From positions 1 through 64,000 of the forward strand of contig JACZXQ010000020.1 in the NCBI GenBank assembly GCA_022571515.1: a stretch of 64,000 nucleotides of DNA, written 5' to 3'. The translations under genes were made by a program, and so were the position numbers. Numbering within the stretch: position 1 is the first letter of the stretch; each line of letters opens with the position of its first letter. Origin of the DNA: Gemmatimonadota bacterium. GTDB taxonomy: Bacteria; Gemmatimonadota; Gemmatimonadetes; Longimicrobiales; Gaopeijiaceae. Positions 46,972 through 55,875 of the stretch are shown piece after piece. The notes beneath the pieces were generated by a model, which was not told the DNA's origin, made no database searches, and saw nothing but the letters and a program-made list of their open reading frames with translations.

Positions 46972-47735
46972 GTGGGCCCGTGCTCGAATACTCGGTGGAC
47001 GAGGGCGTTGCCACCCTCCTGCTCAACCGCCCCGACAAACGGAACGCACTCAGCGGTGAGTTGATCGACGCCCTCAAGGAAGCGCTCGGCCAATCGGAAA
47101 CAGACCCCTCGGTGCGCGTGGTCTTGATTCGGGGCGCCGGGAAGGACTTCTGCTCGGGGGCCGACCTCGAGGAGTTGGAGCGCAGCGCGGAGATGGGTCA
47201 CGAGGAGAGTGTTCGCGAGGCGACCCGCTTTGGGGAACTGTTTGTCCGCATGCGGCGGCACGCGCGTCCCATCGTGGCCGCCGTGCACGGCCGGGCATTG
47301 GCCGGCGGGGCGGGCTTGGCCACCGCGTGCGATCTCGTGCTCGCCGCCGAAGACGCCGAGTTCGGCTATCCGGAGGTCCACCTGGCGTTCGTGCCGGCCA
47401 TGGTCATGACGATCCTGCGCCGCAAGGTGCCCGAGGCCCTGGCCTTCGAGTTGGTCACACGAGGCGACCGCATCTCGGCAGGGCGCGCCGCGGAGATTGG
47501 GCTGGTGAACCGCGTCTTTCCGGCCGAAGGGTTCGATGAGGCCGTGCACGAGTACGTCACCGAGCTGGCCTCACGTCCCCCCTCGTCCGTGGCGCTGTCG
47601 AAGGGACTCCTCTACGCCATCGATGGGGTCGGCTTCGAGGACGGCATCGCGATGGGTGCCGAGGTGAACGCCGTGGCGCGCCAGACGGAGGAGTGTCGCG
47701 AAGGCGTGCGCCGGTTCCTGGACCGCACGAAGTAG
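46968..47735 (+). CDS. Enoyl-CoA hydratase/isomerase family protein, LiuC/AtuE-like
   Basis: 255-residue crotonase-fold protein. The oxyanion-hole segments are KDFCSGADLEEL and GRALAGGAGLATACDLV. The second catalytic Glu is present in FGYPEVHLAFVPAM, but the first is replaced: GGAGL stands where most hydratases have GGGxE. LiuC and AtuE show a similar loss, so a methylglutaconyl-CoA or isohexenylglutaconyl-CoA hydratase role fits the neighbours. GTG start at 46968, with GGGAGGGG upstream, overlaps the previous gene (GTGA). Confidence 0.88.
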   Translation: MSGPVLEYSVDEGVATLLLNRPDKRNALSGELIDALKEALGQSETDPSVRVVLIRGAGKDFCSGADLEELERSAEMGHEESVREATRFGELFVRMRRHARPIVAAVHGRALAGGAGLATACDLVLAAEDAEFGYPEVHLAFVPAMVMTILRRKVPEALAFELVTRGDRISAGRAAEIGLVNRVFPAEGFDEAVHEYVTELASRPPSSVALSKGLLYAIDGVGFEDGIAMGAEVNAVARQTEECREGVRRFLDRTK

Positions 47736-47742
47736 AGCCGCC

Positions 47743-47958
47743 ATGAGCGCCAGCTCCAAGTACCTGGACTGGAAGGTCCACTTGTTCATGGCTGGAAGCG
47801 CCCTCATCCTGGCCGGAATCTACTTCAACAACTACTGGGTGATGTGGGGCGCCCTCGTGGTGCTGGCGGCGGCGTTCGGCTTGCGGTTTCTGCCGGGAGC
47901 CGATGCCGTGCCCGAGGAGGACGTCGAGCTTGGAAGCGATGAGGACAGCGGTACGTGA
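47743..47958 (+). CDS. Small two-segment membrane protein
   Basis: 71 residues with two hydrophobic segments (about 12-29 and 33-50) and an acidic C-terminal tail (PEEDVELGSDEDSGT). It has no family I recognise. Start ATG lies 7 bases after the hydratase stop, so it is probably the last gene of that operon. Codon pattern is like its neighbours. Confidence 0.6.
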   Translation: MSASSKYLDWKVHLFMAGSALILAGIYFNNYWVMWGALVVLAAAFGLRFLPGADAVPEEDVELGSDEDSGT

Positions 47959-48110
47959 GGCGGTCCTCAGGGGGACCAGGTAGAGAGGGTCCACGGTCGC
48001 CGCGCTCAGGCCTGGGCCATCGAGGGGGTACCCGGTCAGAGGGTGTCGATCGAGCTGATCTCGGAGGGGTAGTCGGGGTCGCGGCGCCGGGTGGGATGCT
48101 CAAGCCCTCC

Positions 48111-50393
48111 TCAGAAGGCGACCATTTGAGTGACCTTCACCTGGAAGCTCCGACCCGGCCGGATGTTTTCGCCCGTGAAGAACCGCTGCTCGTTCCAGAC
48201 GATGAACAGGTCACTCAAGGCGTGATGGATCAGTTTGAAGCGCACGTTCGAGTTGAACAGGTCCTGCGCCGCGTCGTACTGGACGAGCGCATCCACGAAC
48301 ATGTTCCGGTCGAACGAGTAGTTCGCCCGCATCGTCCAGAAGGACGTCGTGAAGTCGGCGTCCGGAGTGTCGAGTCGGGCGGCGGTACGCTGTAGTCCCA
48401 GGGACGCCCGGAACTGATACGTCGGTTTGATCGTGAGCGTGCCGTTGAAGGTCTTCTGCGTACCGCTCCACAACCCCCCTCCCGTGTACGACCCGAAGAG
48501 CGATACCGTACGGCTGTCGTCCGTGGAGAGCATGAGACGCCAATTCGTCCACCCGTATGATCCCGGGGGGATGGGCGCGATGCGGCTGTCGATGCGAAAA
48601 TCTTCGGCGATGCGCTCGAACGCCGAATCGATCGACAGTTCGGCAAAGCCACCGCTGTTGAAGAAGACCGAATACCCGGTGTGGAAGTTCTTGGCGAGTT
48701 TGCGGCCGTCCAGATCCTCGAAATAATTCCAGCGGATGTGCGGGTGCATCTCACGGATGCCCTTCGTGCGGAGGCCCTCCAGCCGAGGCCTCAGCCCCCA
48801 TTCCAGACTCCACTTTCGCACGCCGGTACGCCGCAGGAATCCGAGATCGTCGGCGAAGCCCTCGCCGATCTGGAGCACTCCAACCGTGAAGTGGTGGAAA
48901 TTCCCCTCGCGGTTCAAGGATGAACGAAACGCATATTGTCCGTCGTCGACGCCGGGAGTCTCGCTCCCTACCACGTAGCTGTTCCACTCGATCTCGGCGG
49001 GAAGCCGGAAATTCCCGTCGATCCCGAATACGCGGTTGTGGTCGCCGGACACGCCGACGGCGTCACGCGTCAGGAAGATGGCACCCACATCCGATGACGT
49101 ACGGATGTTCTTCCGGAGCCGCACCACGCCGAAATCGTTTCCAGGCGCGCCTCCGACATCGTCCGTGCGCATGGCGATCCCCCCCACCTGCAGGCCGGCG
49201 ACCTTGCCGGTAAGGCGAATGCCCGCCTTGATGGGTACCGCCTGGCCGTCGCTGTCGAGCCCAATCCGGCGGCTGAAGAACACGAGCAGATCCTGTCCCC
49301 CAGCCAGGAACTGCCGGAACCGCCGGTTCCGTCCCTGGGCGCCGGCCCCCACGAAGAACAGCCCCGAGTTCTCGAGGAAGAACTCCCGTTTCTCCGGGAA
49401 GAAAAGTGAAAACTGAGTGAGGTTGACCTGCTGTTCGTCCTGCTCGACCTGCGCGAAGTCGGGATTGGCGGTGATGTCCAGCGTGAGGCTTCGCGTGAGG
49501 CCGTACTTCACATCGACCCCGAACTCCCGCTGGCCGTCGAACCCGTCGCCCCCCGTGTCGCGCACGGTTCCCGCCAGCACGTACGGCTTGACCCTGAGGT
49601 CGCGCCCCGCGGCGGCGGACGGCAACCCCAGAAGATATCCGGCGAGGGACAGGCGCATGAGATCGTAGGCGCGCGGCACGGGTGCCCAGTACGCGATCTC
49701 GTTGTTGCGGCGAATGCGGCGGCTGAAGTTCACACCCCACCGGTCCACCGTTTCGAGGTCGAAGCGGAGCGCCCGGAACGGGATCTCCATCTCCACCGTC
49801 CAGCCGTCGGCGACCCGCCGGGTCTCGACGGACCAGATGGCGTCCCAGTTTTGGTTGACCTCCCTGCCCTCGTTGGCCATCTGCACGTCGCCCCGGGCGC
49901 CCGCGGGATTCGTCATGAAGACGTAGCCATTTCGGCGATCCGCGAAGGTGTCGAGAATGACGGAGAACACGTCCTGCGATTCCTGGTCGAAGTCCTTGCG
50001 GATGTCGTTGACCACGAGGGCGTCGGGCTGGGAGTCGTGCAGGTACGCCGCCACGTACAGGTTCTCGTCGTCGTATGCCACCCAAACCTCGGTGCGCTCG
50101 CTCGCCGGCTGCCCCTCGCGCGGCTCGGCTTGCACGAAGCCCGTCGCGGGTGAACCCGTCCGCCAGACCGCCTCGTCGAGCACGCCGTCGAGCTGGATGG
50201 GCTCCATCGCTTCCATGGCCACCAGGCTCGGGCGCGGGCGCTCGCTAGTGGCGAGCGCGTTGGACGCTCCGCTCGCCTGACCGTGCAGGCCGTCGGGTGT
50301 CACGAAAGCCGAAGTGAACACGACGATCGCGAAGAGCGTGGACGCGCATGGCGAGCGAACCCAGGGATGAGAACGAACCGAACTGGGATGCAT
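48111..50393 (-). CDS. DUF5916 outer-membrane-type protein with N-terminal CBM9-like domain
   Basis: 760 residues. A signal peptide precedes GLHGQASGA. Residues about 60-240 resemble a CBM9-like domain (IQLDGVLDEAVWRTGSPATGF, then VWVAYDDENLYVAAYLHDSQPD), and the rest is DUF5916: NPDFAQVEQDEQQVNLTQFS near residue 315 and FFPEKREFFLENSG near 335. The C-terminal part alternates hydrophobic and polar residues and ends in Phe (VTQMVAF), consistent with a beta-barrel. Family members are frequent in Bacteroidota and Gemmatimonadota; their job is unknown. ATG 50393 chosen over a TTG at 50438. Confidence 0.85.
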   Translation of the reverse strand: MHPSSVRSHPWVRSPCASTLFAIVVFTSAFVTPDGLHGQASGASNALATSERPRPSLVAMEAMEPIQLDGVLDEAVWRTGSPATGFVQAEPREGQPASERTEVWVAYDDENLYVAAYLHDSQPDALVVNDIRKDFDQESQDVFSVILDTFADRRNGYVFMTNPAGARGDVQMANEGREVNQNWDAIWSVETRRVADGWTVEMEIPFRALRFDLETVDRWGVNFSRRIRRNNEIAYWAPVPRAYDLMRLSLAGYLLGLPSAAAGRDLRVKPYVLAGTVRDTGGDGFDGQREFGVDVKYGLTRSLTLDITANPDFAQVEQDEQQVNLTQFSLFFPEKREFFLENSGLFFVGAGAQGRNRRFRQFLAGGQDLLVFFSRRIGLDSDGQAVPIKAGIRLTGKVAGLQVGGIAMRTDDVGGAPGNDFGVVRLRKNIRTSSDVGAIFLTRDAVGVSGDHNRVFGIDGNFRLPAEIEWNSYVVGSETPGVDDGQYAFRSSLNREGNFHHFTVGVLQIGEGFADDLGFLRRTGVRKWSLEWGLRPRLEGLRTKGIREMHPHIRWNYFEDLDGRKLAKNFHTGYSVFFNSGGFAELSIDSAFERIAEDFRIDSRIAPIPPGSYGWTNWRLMLSTDDSRTVSLFGSYTGGGLWSGTQKTFNGTLTIKPTYQFRASLGLQRTAARLDTPDADFTTSFWTMRANYSFDRNMFVDALVQYDAAQDLFNSNVRFKLIHHALSDLFIVWNEQRFFTGENIRPGRSFQVKVTQMVAF

Positions 50394-50594
50394 TACCGCC
50401 CCGGAGTATGGACGACCGCGTCGAATTTCATGCGGCAATTCTAGGGGAAGAGTGACACGAGGTCGAGGGATGGGGAACGAAGACTGCTACGGACCCGGGC
50501 GCAGAGGACGCCTGCCCGCCACCGCTCGTGCGCCGGGCGGCAGCCTTACCCACCCCACAATGGACTCGCCCCTCAGCTGGCCGCACACTGTGAA

Positions 50595-52115
50595 ATGCCA
50601 CCCGATATCACCCAAGCCCGTCGTCTGCTTCAGGAGCGCTTCGGCTACCCCGACTTCCGAGCAGGCCAGGAACCTTTGGTCCGGGCCGCACTCGAGGGCC
50701 GTGACGCATTGGGCGTGCTCCCGACGGGAGGCGGCAAGAGCATCTGCTACCAACTTCCGGCGCTGCTCCTTCCGGGGCTGACGCTCGTCCTCAGCCCGCT
50801 CATCTCGCTCATGGAGGACCAGGTACGCCGGGCCGAGGAGGCGGGCATCCGCGCGGCGTTTTTGAACTCAGCGCAAGACGCCCCAGCCCGGCGGAGGGTG
50901 TTGGACGACATCGCGCGCGGCCACCTCCAACTCCTGCTGGTGGCGCCCGAGCGCCTTGCGGTATCCGCCTTTCGCGAGGTGCTGACTCGCTGCCGGATCT
51001 CCCTCATCGCCGTGGACGAAGCGCATTGCATCTCCGAATGGGGCCACGACTTTCGGCCGCACTACCGGCGCATCGGCCTGGTCAGGGACTGGGTGGACGC
51101 GCCGGTCATGGCGCTCACTGCCACCGCGACGCCCCGTGTCCGCGAGGACATCGTCACCTCGCTCGACCTCCGGCGGCCCGAACGCGTGGTCGGGAGCTTC
51201 GACCGGCCCAACCTCTCGTGGCACGTCGTCCCAGCCGAAGATCACACGGCGAAGGTGCGTCGGATCCGCCATCTGATCCGCACGCGGGAGGGACCGGCGA
51301 TCGTGTACGCGCCCACCCGCCGCACCACGGACGCACTCCGCCGAAGCCTCGCGGCGCTGGGCATCCAAGCCGCGGCCTACCACGCGGGCCTGGCCGCCGA
51401 AGAGAGGAGCCGCGTCCAGGGGGAGTTCATGGACGGAAAGCTCAGGGTGGTGGTGGCCACGAGCGCATTCGGCATGGGCGTGGACAAGGCCGACGTGCGT
51501 ACGGTGATCCACTACCAGCTTCCGGGCACGATCGAGTCGTACTATCAGGAGGCGGGCAGGGGAGGGCGCGACGGCGGTCCCGCCGCCTGCGTGGCCCTCC
51601 ACGGCAAGCGGGACGTCGGCCTGTTGCGCTCGTTCGTCGACCGTTCGCGTCCGGACCGGAGAGTGCTCGAGCGCGTGCACCGCGCCCTCACGCGTGAGGT
51701 CGGTGCGGGCGAACGGAAGCAGGTGCCGGTTTCGACCATCCTGAGTGCCACCCGGCGCGGCAGATCACCGGTCACCGACGAGGACACACTGCGCGCCGCG
51801 ATCCTCTCGTTGGCTCGATCCGGCGCGATACGGATCTACGGGGAGGTGGCACCGGAGGGAACCATGGCCCCCGCTGAAGGGTCTTCTACCATCGACTTAG
51901 GCGTTCGCCGTGGTGCTCCGGACTTGGATCCCGCCCTTCGGCTCCGCCGAGCCGCCTTGCAGGGGCTCGCGGCGGTCCAGGCGTACGCCGGACGCGGAGG
52001 GTGCAGGCGGAGTCGGCTTCTCGCATATTTCGGCGAGACCGGCGCGAAGCGTTGCGGCGCCTGCGACGTCTGTCTCGAGGCTGACGCCGAGTACCCACGA
52101 CAAAAAAAGGCCTGA
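50595..52115 (+). CDS. recQ: ATP-dependent DNA helicase RecQ
   Basis: 3'-5' DNA helicase for recombination and repair, 506 residues. Walker A is VLPTGGGKSICYQLP with Lys48; the DEAH box is VDEAHCISEWGHDFRPHY (Asp141-His144). The RecQ-Ct zinc site is near the end, with cysteines in GCRRSRLLAYFGE and KRCGACDVC. The protein stops about 15 residues after the zinc site, so the winged-helix part is not where it usually is and there is no HRDC domain. The stop codon shares its A with the start of the acyl-CoA dehydrogenase gene (TGATG). No LexA-like box is visible upstream. Confidence 0.92.
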   Translation: MPPDITQARRLLQERFGYPDFRAGQEPLVRAALEGRDALGVLPTGGGKSICYQLPALLLPGLTLVLSPLISLMEDQVRRAEEAGIRAAFLNSAQDAPARRRVLDDIARGHLQLLLVAPERLAVSAFREVLTRCRISLIAVDEAHCISEWGHDFRPHYRRIGLVRDWVDAPVMALTATATPRVREDIVTSLDLRRPERVVGSFDRPNLSWHVVPAEDHTAKVRRIRHLIRTREGPAIVYAPTRRTTDALRRSLAALGIQAAAYHAGLAAEERSRVQGEFMDGKLRVVVATSAFGMGVDKADVRTVIHYQLPGTIESYYQEAGRGGRDGGPAACVALHGKRDVGLLRSFVDRSRPDRRVLERVHRALTREVGAGERKQVPVSTILSATRRGRSPVTDEDTLRAAILSLARSGAIRIYGEVAPEGTMAPAEGSSTIDLGVRRGAPDLDPALRLRRAALQGLAAVQAYAGRGGCRRSRLLAYFGETGAKRCGACDVCLEADAEYPRQKKA

Positions 52116-53341
52116 TGGACCATTACCTGAACGACGCACACGTCGCCCTCGTGAAGCGCGTCCGAGACTTTGCGCGCGAGGCGATCGTTCCCATTGCCCG
52201 GGAGCTCGACGAGAGTTGTGAGTTTCCGTGGGAGACGGTCAAGACGATGGGCGAGATGGGCCTTCTCGGCGTTCCGGTGCCCAAAGAGTTCGGCGGCATG
52301 GGACTCGACTATCTGAGTTACATCCTGGTCGTGGAGGAGTTGGCGAAGTACGACGCCAGCCACGCCATCACCGTCTCGGCCCACACCACGCTCGGAACGT
52401 CGCCGATCCTGATGTTCGGCACGCCTGAGCAGAAGCAGCGCTACGTGCCGCCCCTTGCGAGCGGCAAGGTGCTGGGTGGGTTCGGGCTTACGGAGCCCGA
52501 GGCGGGCTCGGATTCTGGCGGGACGCGTACTCGGGCCGTTCGGGAGAACGGTGGATATCGCCTGAACGGATCCAAGATATTCATCACGCATGCGGGCGTG
52601 GGGGAGATCTTCACGGTCACCGCCATGACGGACCCCGGGGCGGGCTCGCGCGGCATCACCAGCTTCATCGTATGCAAGCCCACGGTGGATATGGACAAGG
52701 CCGAATCCCTCGGCTTCGGCCACGACGACAGCCTGGATTTCGTCGAGGGGGTCAGCGCCGGTAAGAAGGAAGACAAGATGGGATGGAGGGCGTCGGACAC
52801 CAGGGAGCTACTCCTGGACGACGTTCTGGTCCCGATGGGCAGTCGATTGGGCGAGGAGGGTGAAGGCTTCAGCAACTTCATGCAGACCCTCGATGCCGGT
52901 CGCATCGGCGTGGCTGCGCTCTCCCTGGGGCTGGCGGAGGGCGCGTTCGATACGGCGCTTCGGTATGCCAACGAGCGCCGGCAGTTCGGAAAGAAGATCT
53001 GGGACTTCCAGGCAATCCAGTTCGGGTTGGCCGACATGGCCACCGACATCGAAGCAGGAAAGCATCTTACGTATCACGCAGCCTGGCTCAAGGACCAGGG
53101 CAGGCCTTTCTCCAAGGCGGCCGCGATGGCCAAGCTCTTCTGCTCCGAGCTCGCGATGCGGGCCACGCAGAAGGCGATTCAGATCCTCGGAGGAGCGGGC
53201 TACACCAGTGATTATCCCGTCGAGCGAATGATGCGCGACGCCAAGGTGTGCGAGATCGGTGAGGGCACAAACGAGATCCAGCGTCTGGTCATAGGCCGCC
53301 TGCTCATCAAAGAGATGGCCTGTGAGGAGGCGCTGGCATGA
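52115..53341 (+). CDS. Acyl-CoA dehydrogenase
   Basis: 408-residue FAD enzyme oxidising an acyl-CoA to the 2-enoyl-CoA. Signatures are GGFGLTEPEAGSDSGGTRTR near residue 130 and QILGGAGYTSDYPVERMMRD near residue 358; the catalytic base position is Glu in EIGEGTNEIQR, as in short-chain dehydrogenases. Between TSFIVCK and AGKKEDKMGWRASDT there are about 20 extra residues relative to the usual sequence. Substrate is not decided by the sequence; butyryl-, isovaleryl- and similar chains are candidates. It overlaps recQ by one base but is unlikely to be functionally tied to it. Confidence 0.92.
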   Translation: MDHYLNDAHVALVKRVRDFAREAIVPIARELDESCEFPWETVKTMGEMGLLGVPVPKEFGGMGLDYLSYILVVEELAKYDASHAITVSAHTTLGTSPILMFGTPEQKQRYVPPLASGKVLGGFGLTEPEAGSDSGGTRTRAVRENGGYRLNGSKIFITHAGVGEIFTVTAMTDPGAGSRGITSFIVCKPTVDMDKAESLGFGHDDSLDFVEGVSAGKKEDKMGWRASDTRELLLDDVLVPMGSRLGEEGEGFSNFMQTLDAGRIGVAALSLGLAEGAFDTALRYANERRQFGKKIWDFQAIQFGLADMATDIEAGKHLTYHAAWLKDQGRPFSKAAAMAKLFCSELAMRATQKAIQILGGAGYTSDYPVERMMRDAKVCEIGEGTNEIQRLVIGRLLIKEMACEEALA

Positions 53342-53502
53342 CATTAAAGGTTTCTCGGGCCGAATAGGCCGCGACATCACGCTCCGGGGGTGGCCGGATT
53401 CCGTCACATGCTAGCACCTACGGGTGACATGGGCGGGGCCGGGGCCCACGATGAGCTGACATCACGCGGCGGCGCCGAGAGCGAGACAACGGAGTAACAG
53501 TT

Positions 53503-55026
53503 TTGGAGAGGGAAATTTTGGTAGCCGCCACCCGGCACGAGTCCTGGGTGGCCATGGTAGAAGACAAGCAGCTCGTAGAGATCATGTTCGACCGCCCCGA
53601 TCAGGGACGGATCGTCGGGGATATCTTCCTCGGCCGCGTCGAGGCGGTTTTGCCCGGCATCCAAGCGGCTTTCGTGGATATCGGCACGGAGAAGGCGGGC
53701 TTTCTGCACGTCTCCGACCTGGAGCACGACGACGACGACGATGACAATGGTGGGCGTGGCCGGAATCGCAGGTCACGCAAGTACCCGCCCATCCAGGACC
53801 TGATCGAGAAGGGCCAGGAGATCGTCGTTCAGGCCACGAAGGAGCCCATCGGCACGAAGGGTTCCCGCCTGACCGCGCAGATCTCGCTCCCGGGGCGCTT
53901 CCTCGTCTACATGCCGGGCGCTTCACGCGTCGGCGTGAGCCGCAAGATCGAGCAGCGCGACGAGCGCGCCCGCCTGAAGAAGCTCGGCAAGAGCATCCTG
54001 CCGGAGAACGCGGGCGGGATCATCGTGCGCACGGTCGGTGAGGAGCTGACCAAGGCGACGTTCGAGAGAGAGTTCAAGCGCCTGAGGGCGACGTGGGAAA
54101 AGATCAAGAAGCGCGCCGATTCGTCCAAGGCGCCGGTCACGGTGCACCGTGAGGCCAAGCTGATCAGCGGTGTGATCCGTGACCTGTTCAGTGACAAGTT
54201 CGGCTCCGTGATCGTAGACAACAGGGACGTCTACAGCGAGATCCTCCAGTACGTGAAGAATGTGGATCCCGACCTCAAGGACCGGGTCCGCTTCCACGAT
54301 GATCCGGTGCCGCTGTTCGACAAGTACGGGATCGGAGAGGAGGTCCAGCGCGCGTTCCACCGGAGGGTCGACCTCCCCTCTGGCGGTCACATTGTGATCG
54401 AGCCGACCGAGGCGCTGGTCTCGATCGACGTGAATACGGGGCGCTACACGGGCAAGAAGGATGCGGAGAGCACCATCCTCAAGGTCAATATGGATGCGGC
54501 GCGAGAGATCGCGAAGCAGCTCAGGCTTAGGGACATTGGTGGCATCATCGTCTGCGACTTCATCGACATGGAGTCTCAGCAGAACCGCGACAAGGTGCTC
54601 CACGAGCTGAGGACCTACCTGGGGCGGGACAGGGCGAGGACCAAGGCGTTCGAGGTCTCCGGCCTGGGCCTCGTGGAGATGACGCGCCAGCGCGTGCGCC
54701 CGTCGCTGTTCCAGTCCCTCACGCTCATCTGTCCCACCTGCAGCGGCCGCGGCCGCATCCAGGCGCCGGCCACCGTTGTGCGCACCATCGAGCGATCGCT
54801 CAAGCGTGCGGGCTCGAGCGGTATGGAGAAGTCGATCTTGGTGAAGGTCCACCCCGAGGTGGCGCTGCGCATATTGGAGGAGGAGCCCGGGTTCGTGCGT
54901 AGGCTGTCGCGCTACACGAAGATCAAGGTAGACGTGAGGGACGACCCGCTTCTGGGGCAGGACGACTTCCGCATCCTCTCAGGCCCGGCGGAGACCGACG
55001 TCACCGCGAAGTACGCAGCAGCCTGA
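53503..55026 (+). CDS. rng: Ribonuclease G/E family endoribonuclease
   Basis: 507 residues, RNase G length, without the long C-terminal scaffold of RNase E. The S1 domain (about 30-120) contains an inserted run of seven aspartates followed by Arg-rich sequence (DDDDDDN then GRGRNRRSRK). The catalytic DNase I-like part has VSIDVNTGRYTGKKD near residue 308 and IIVCDFIDMES near 347. The zinc-link cysteines are in CPTCSGRG near residue 410. The start is TTG with GGAG 9 bases upstream. It precedes rplU and rpmA, an order common for rng. Confidence 0.93.
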   Translation: MEREILVAATRHESWVAMVEDKQLVEIMFDRPDQGRIVGDIFLGRVEAVLPGIQAAFVDIGTEKAGFLHVSDLEHDDDDDDNGGRGRNRRSRKYPPIQDLIEKGQEIVVQATKEPIGTKGSRLTAQISLPGRFLVYMPGASRVGVSRKIEQRDERARLKKLGKSILPENAGGIIVRTVGEELTKATFEREFKRLRATWEKIKKRADSSKAPVTVHREAKLISGVIRDLFSDKFGSVIVDNRDVYSEILQYVKNVDPDLKDRVRFHDDPVPLFDKYGIGEEVQRAFHRRVDLPSGGHIVIEPTEALVSIDVNTGRYTGKKDAESTILKVNMDAAREIAKQLRLRDIGGIIVCDFIDMESQQNRDKVLHELRTYLGRDRARTKAFEVSGLGLVEMTRQRVRPSLFQSLTLICPTCSGRGRIQAPATVVRTIERSLKRAGSSGMEKSILVKVHPEVALRILEEEPGFVRRLSRYTKIKVDVRDDPLLGQDDFRILSGPAETDVTAKYAAA

Positions 55027-55077
55027 TGTGTCGGTGGGGAATGAGTGGGGGGTTGGGCGGCTCGGACCTCGAACACC

Positions 55078-55105
55078 TTGACCCGAGCCTCCGCTTTTCT
55101 AAATT
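55078..55105 (+). promoter_or_regulatory. Candidate promoter for rplU-rpmA
   Basis: TTGACC (55078-55083), 16 bases, TAAATT (55100-55105), in an AT-richer patch of the 123-base gap between rng and rplU. No leader structure matching the known L21 leader of Firmicutes was recognised. Confidence 0.35.
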
Positions 55106-55149
55106 TGTCAGGCTATACGGCTACTGTTTTCGATGTGATCGAGGCACAC

Positions 55150-55461
55150 ATGTACGCTCTATTTCGGACCGGTGGTAAACAATTCCGGGCGGTACCGGGA
55201 AGGAAGATTCGTATTCCTTCGCTGGACGCCGCGCTGGGCGACACCGTCACGTTCGAGGAGGTTCTATTGGCCTCCGACGGGAAAAGCGTCTCGGTCGGCC
55301 AGCCTCTCGTTGAGGGCGCTTCGGTTACGGCCGAGGTGATCCAGCACGGGAGAGACAAGAAGCTCGTGATCTTCAAGCGCAAGCGCCGTAAGGGCTACCG
55401 CAGGAAGGCGGGGCATCGGCAGGGCTTCACGGAGGTCCGAGTCGACCAGATCTCGATCTGA
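55150..55461 (+). CDS. rplU: 50S ribosomal protein L21
   Basis: 103 residues, standard length. Begins [17 protein letters not shown] and ends in the basic [15 protein letters not shown] region that contacts 23S rRNA. An upstream open frame to 55045 is not part of the gene. Followed after 30 bases by rpmA, the usual pair. Confidence 0.97.
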   Translation: MYALFRTGGKQFRAVPGRKIRIPSLDAALGDTVTFEEVLLASDGKSVSVGQPLVEGASVTAEVIQHGRDKKLVIFKRKRRKGYRRKAGHRQGFTEVRVDQISI

Positions 55462-55491
55462 CGTAGCGACCGGCACGCACAGGACGAACCG

Positions 55492-55743
55492 ATGGCACAT
55501 AAAAAGGGCGTAGGCTCCAGCAGAAACGGCCGCGACAGCAACCCCCAGTACTTGGGCATCAAGCGCTTCGGGGGTGAGTGGGTGTCAGCTGGGAGCATTC
55601 TGATCAGGCAGCGCGGCACGCGTTTCCACCCGGGGTGGAACGTGGGCAAGGGCAGAGATGACACGCTCTATGCCAGGGCCGACGGTATCGTGCAATTCGA
55701 GCGAGTTCGCGGCCGAAAGGCGGTGTCGGTACACCCCGAATAG
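55492..55743 (+). CDS. rpmA: 50S ribosomal protein L27
   Basis: 83 residues. [20 protein letters not shown] places Ala-His-Lys at the N-terminus near the peptidyl-transferase centre, without the Firmicutes cleavable extension. [17 protein letters not shown] is typical. AGGA precedes the ATG, and an intrinsic terminator follows at 55763. Confidence 0.97.
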   Translation: MAHKKGVGSSRNGRDSNPQYLGIKRFGGEWVSAGSILIRQRGTRFHPGWNVGKGRDDTLYARADGIVQFERVRGRKAVSVHPE

Positions 55744-55762
55744 TTCCCGACGAAAGATTACG

Positions 55763-55801
55763 ACGGTCTGCCTCGCCATGCGGCGGGGCAGACCGTTTTG
55801 T
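55763..55801 (+). terminator. Intrinsic terminator after rpmA
   Basis: A 15-base-pair stem (ACGGTCTGCCTCGCC with GGCGGGGCAGACCGT, one G-U pair) closes a 4-base loop ATGC and runs into TTTTGT. It starts 20 bases after the rpmA stop and is the clearest terminator in the window. Confidence 0.85.
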
Positions 55802-55875
55802 ATGCGAATGCATCTTTTCGGCCGGTAATCCGTACGGCTGGATGATTGTAGGATAAATAGAGAGAAGGAGATCCC

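Noticed and set aside
47959-48110. GGTCC-loop-GGACC hairpin between convergent genes as a terminator
   Set aside because: Short stem and no T-run follows; the 152-base region shows nothing else I can support.
48654-48668. GCTGTTGAAGAAG match to the MITE end inside the DUF5916 gene
   Set aside because: Only about 14 bases match, with no partner repeat nearby, and it is normal coding sequence (FFNSG).
50394-50594. Search for a LexA box or clear promoter in the DUF5916-recQ divergent gap
   Set aside because: No GTTC-N7-GTTC and no good -35/-10 pair was found in the 201 bases.
53373-53467. Direct repeat GACATCACGC upstream of rng
   Set aside because: Two copies of 10 bases, 85 bases apart, with no symmetry or overlap with a recognisable promoter; not strong enough to call an operator.
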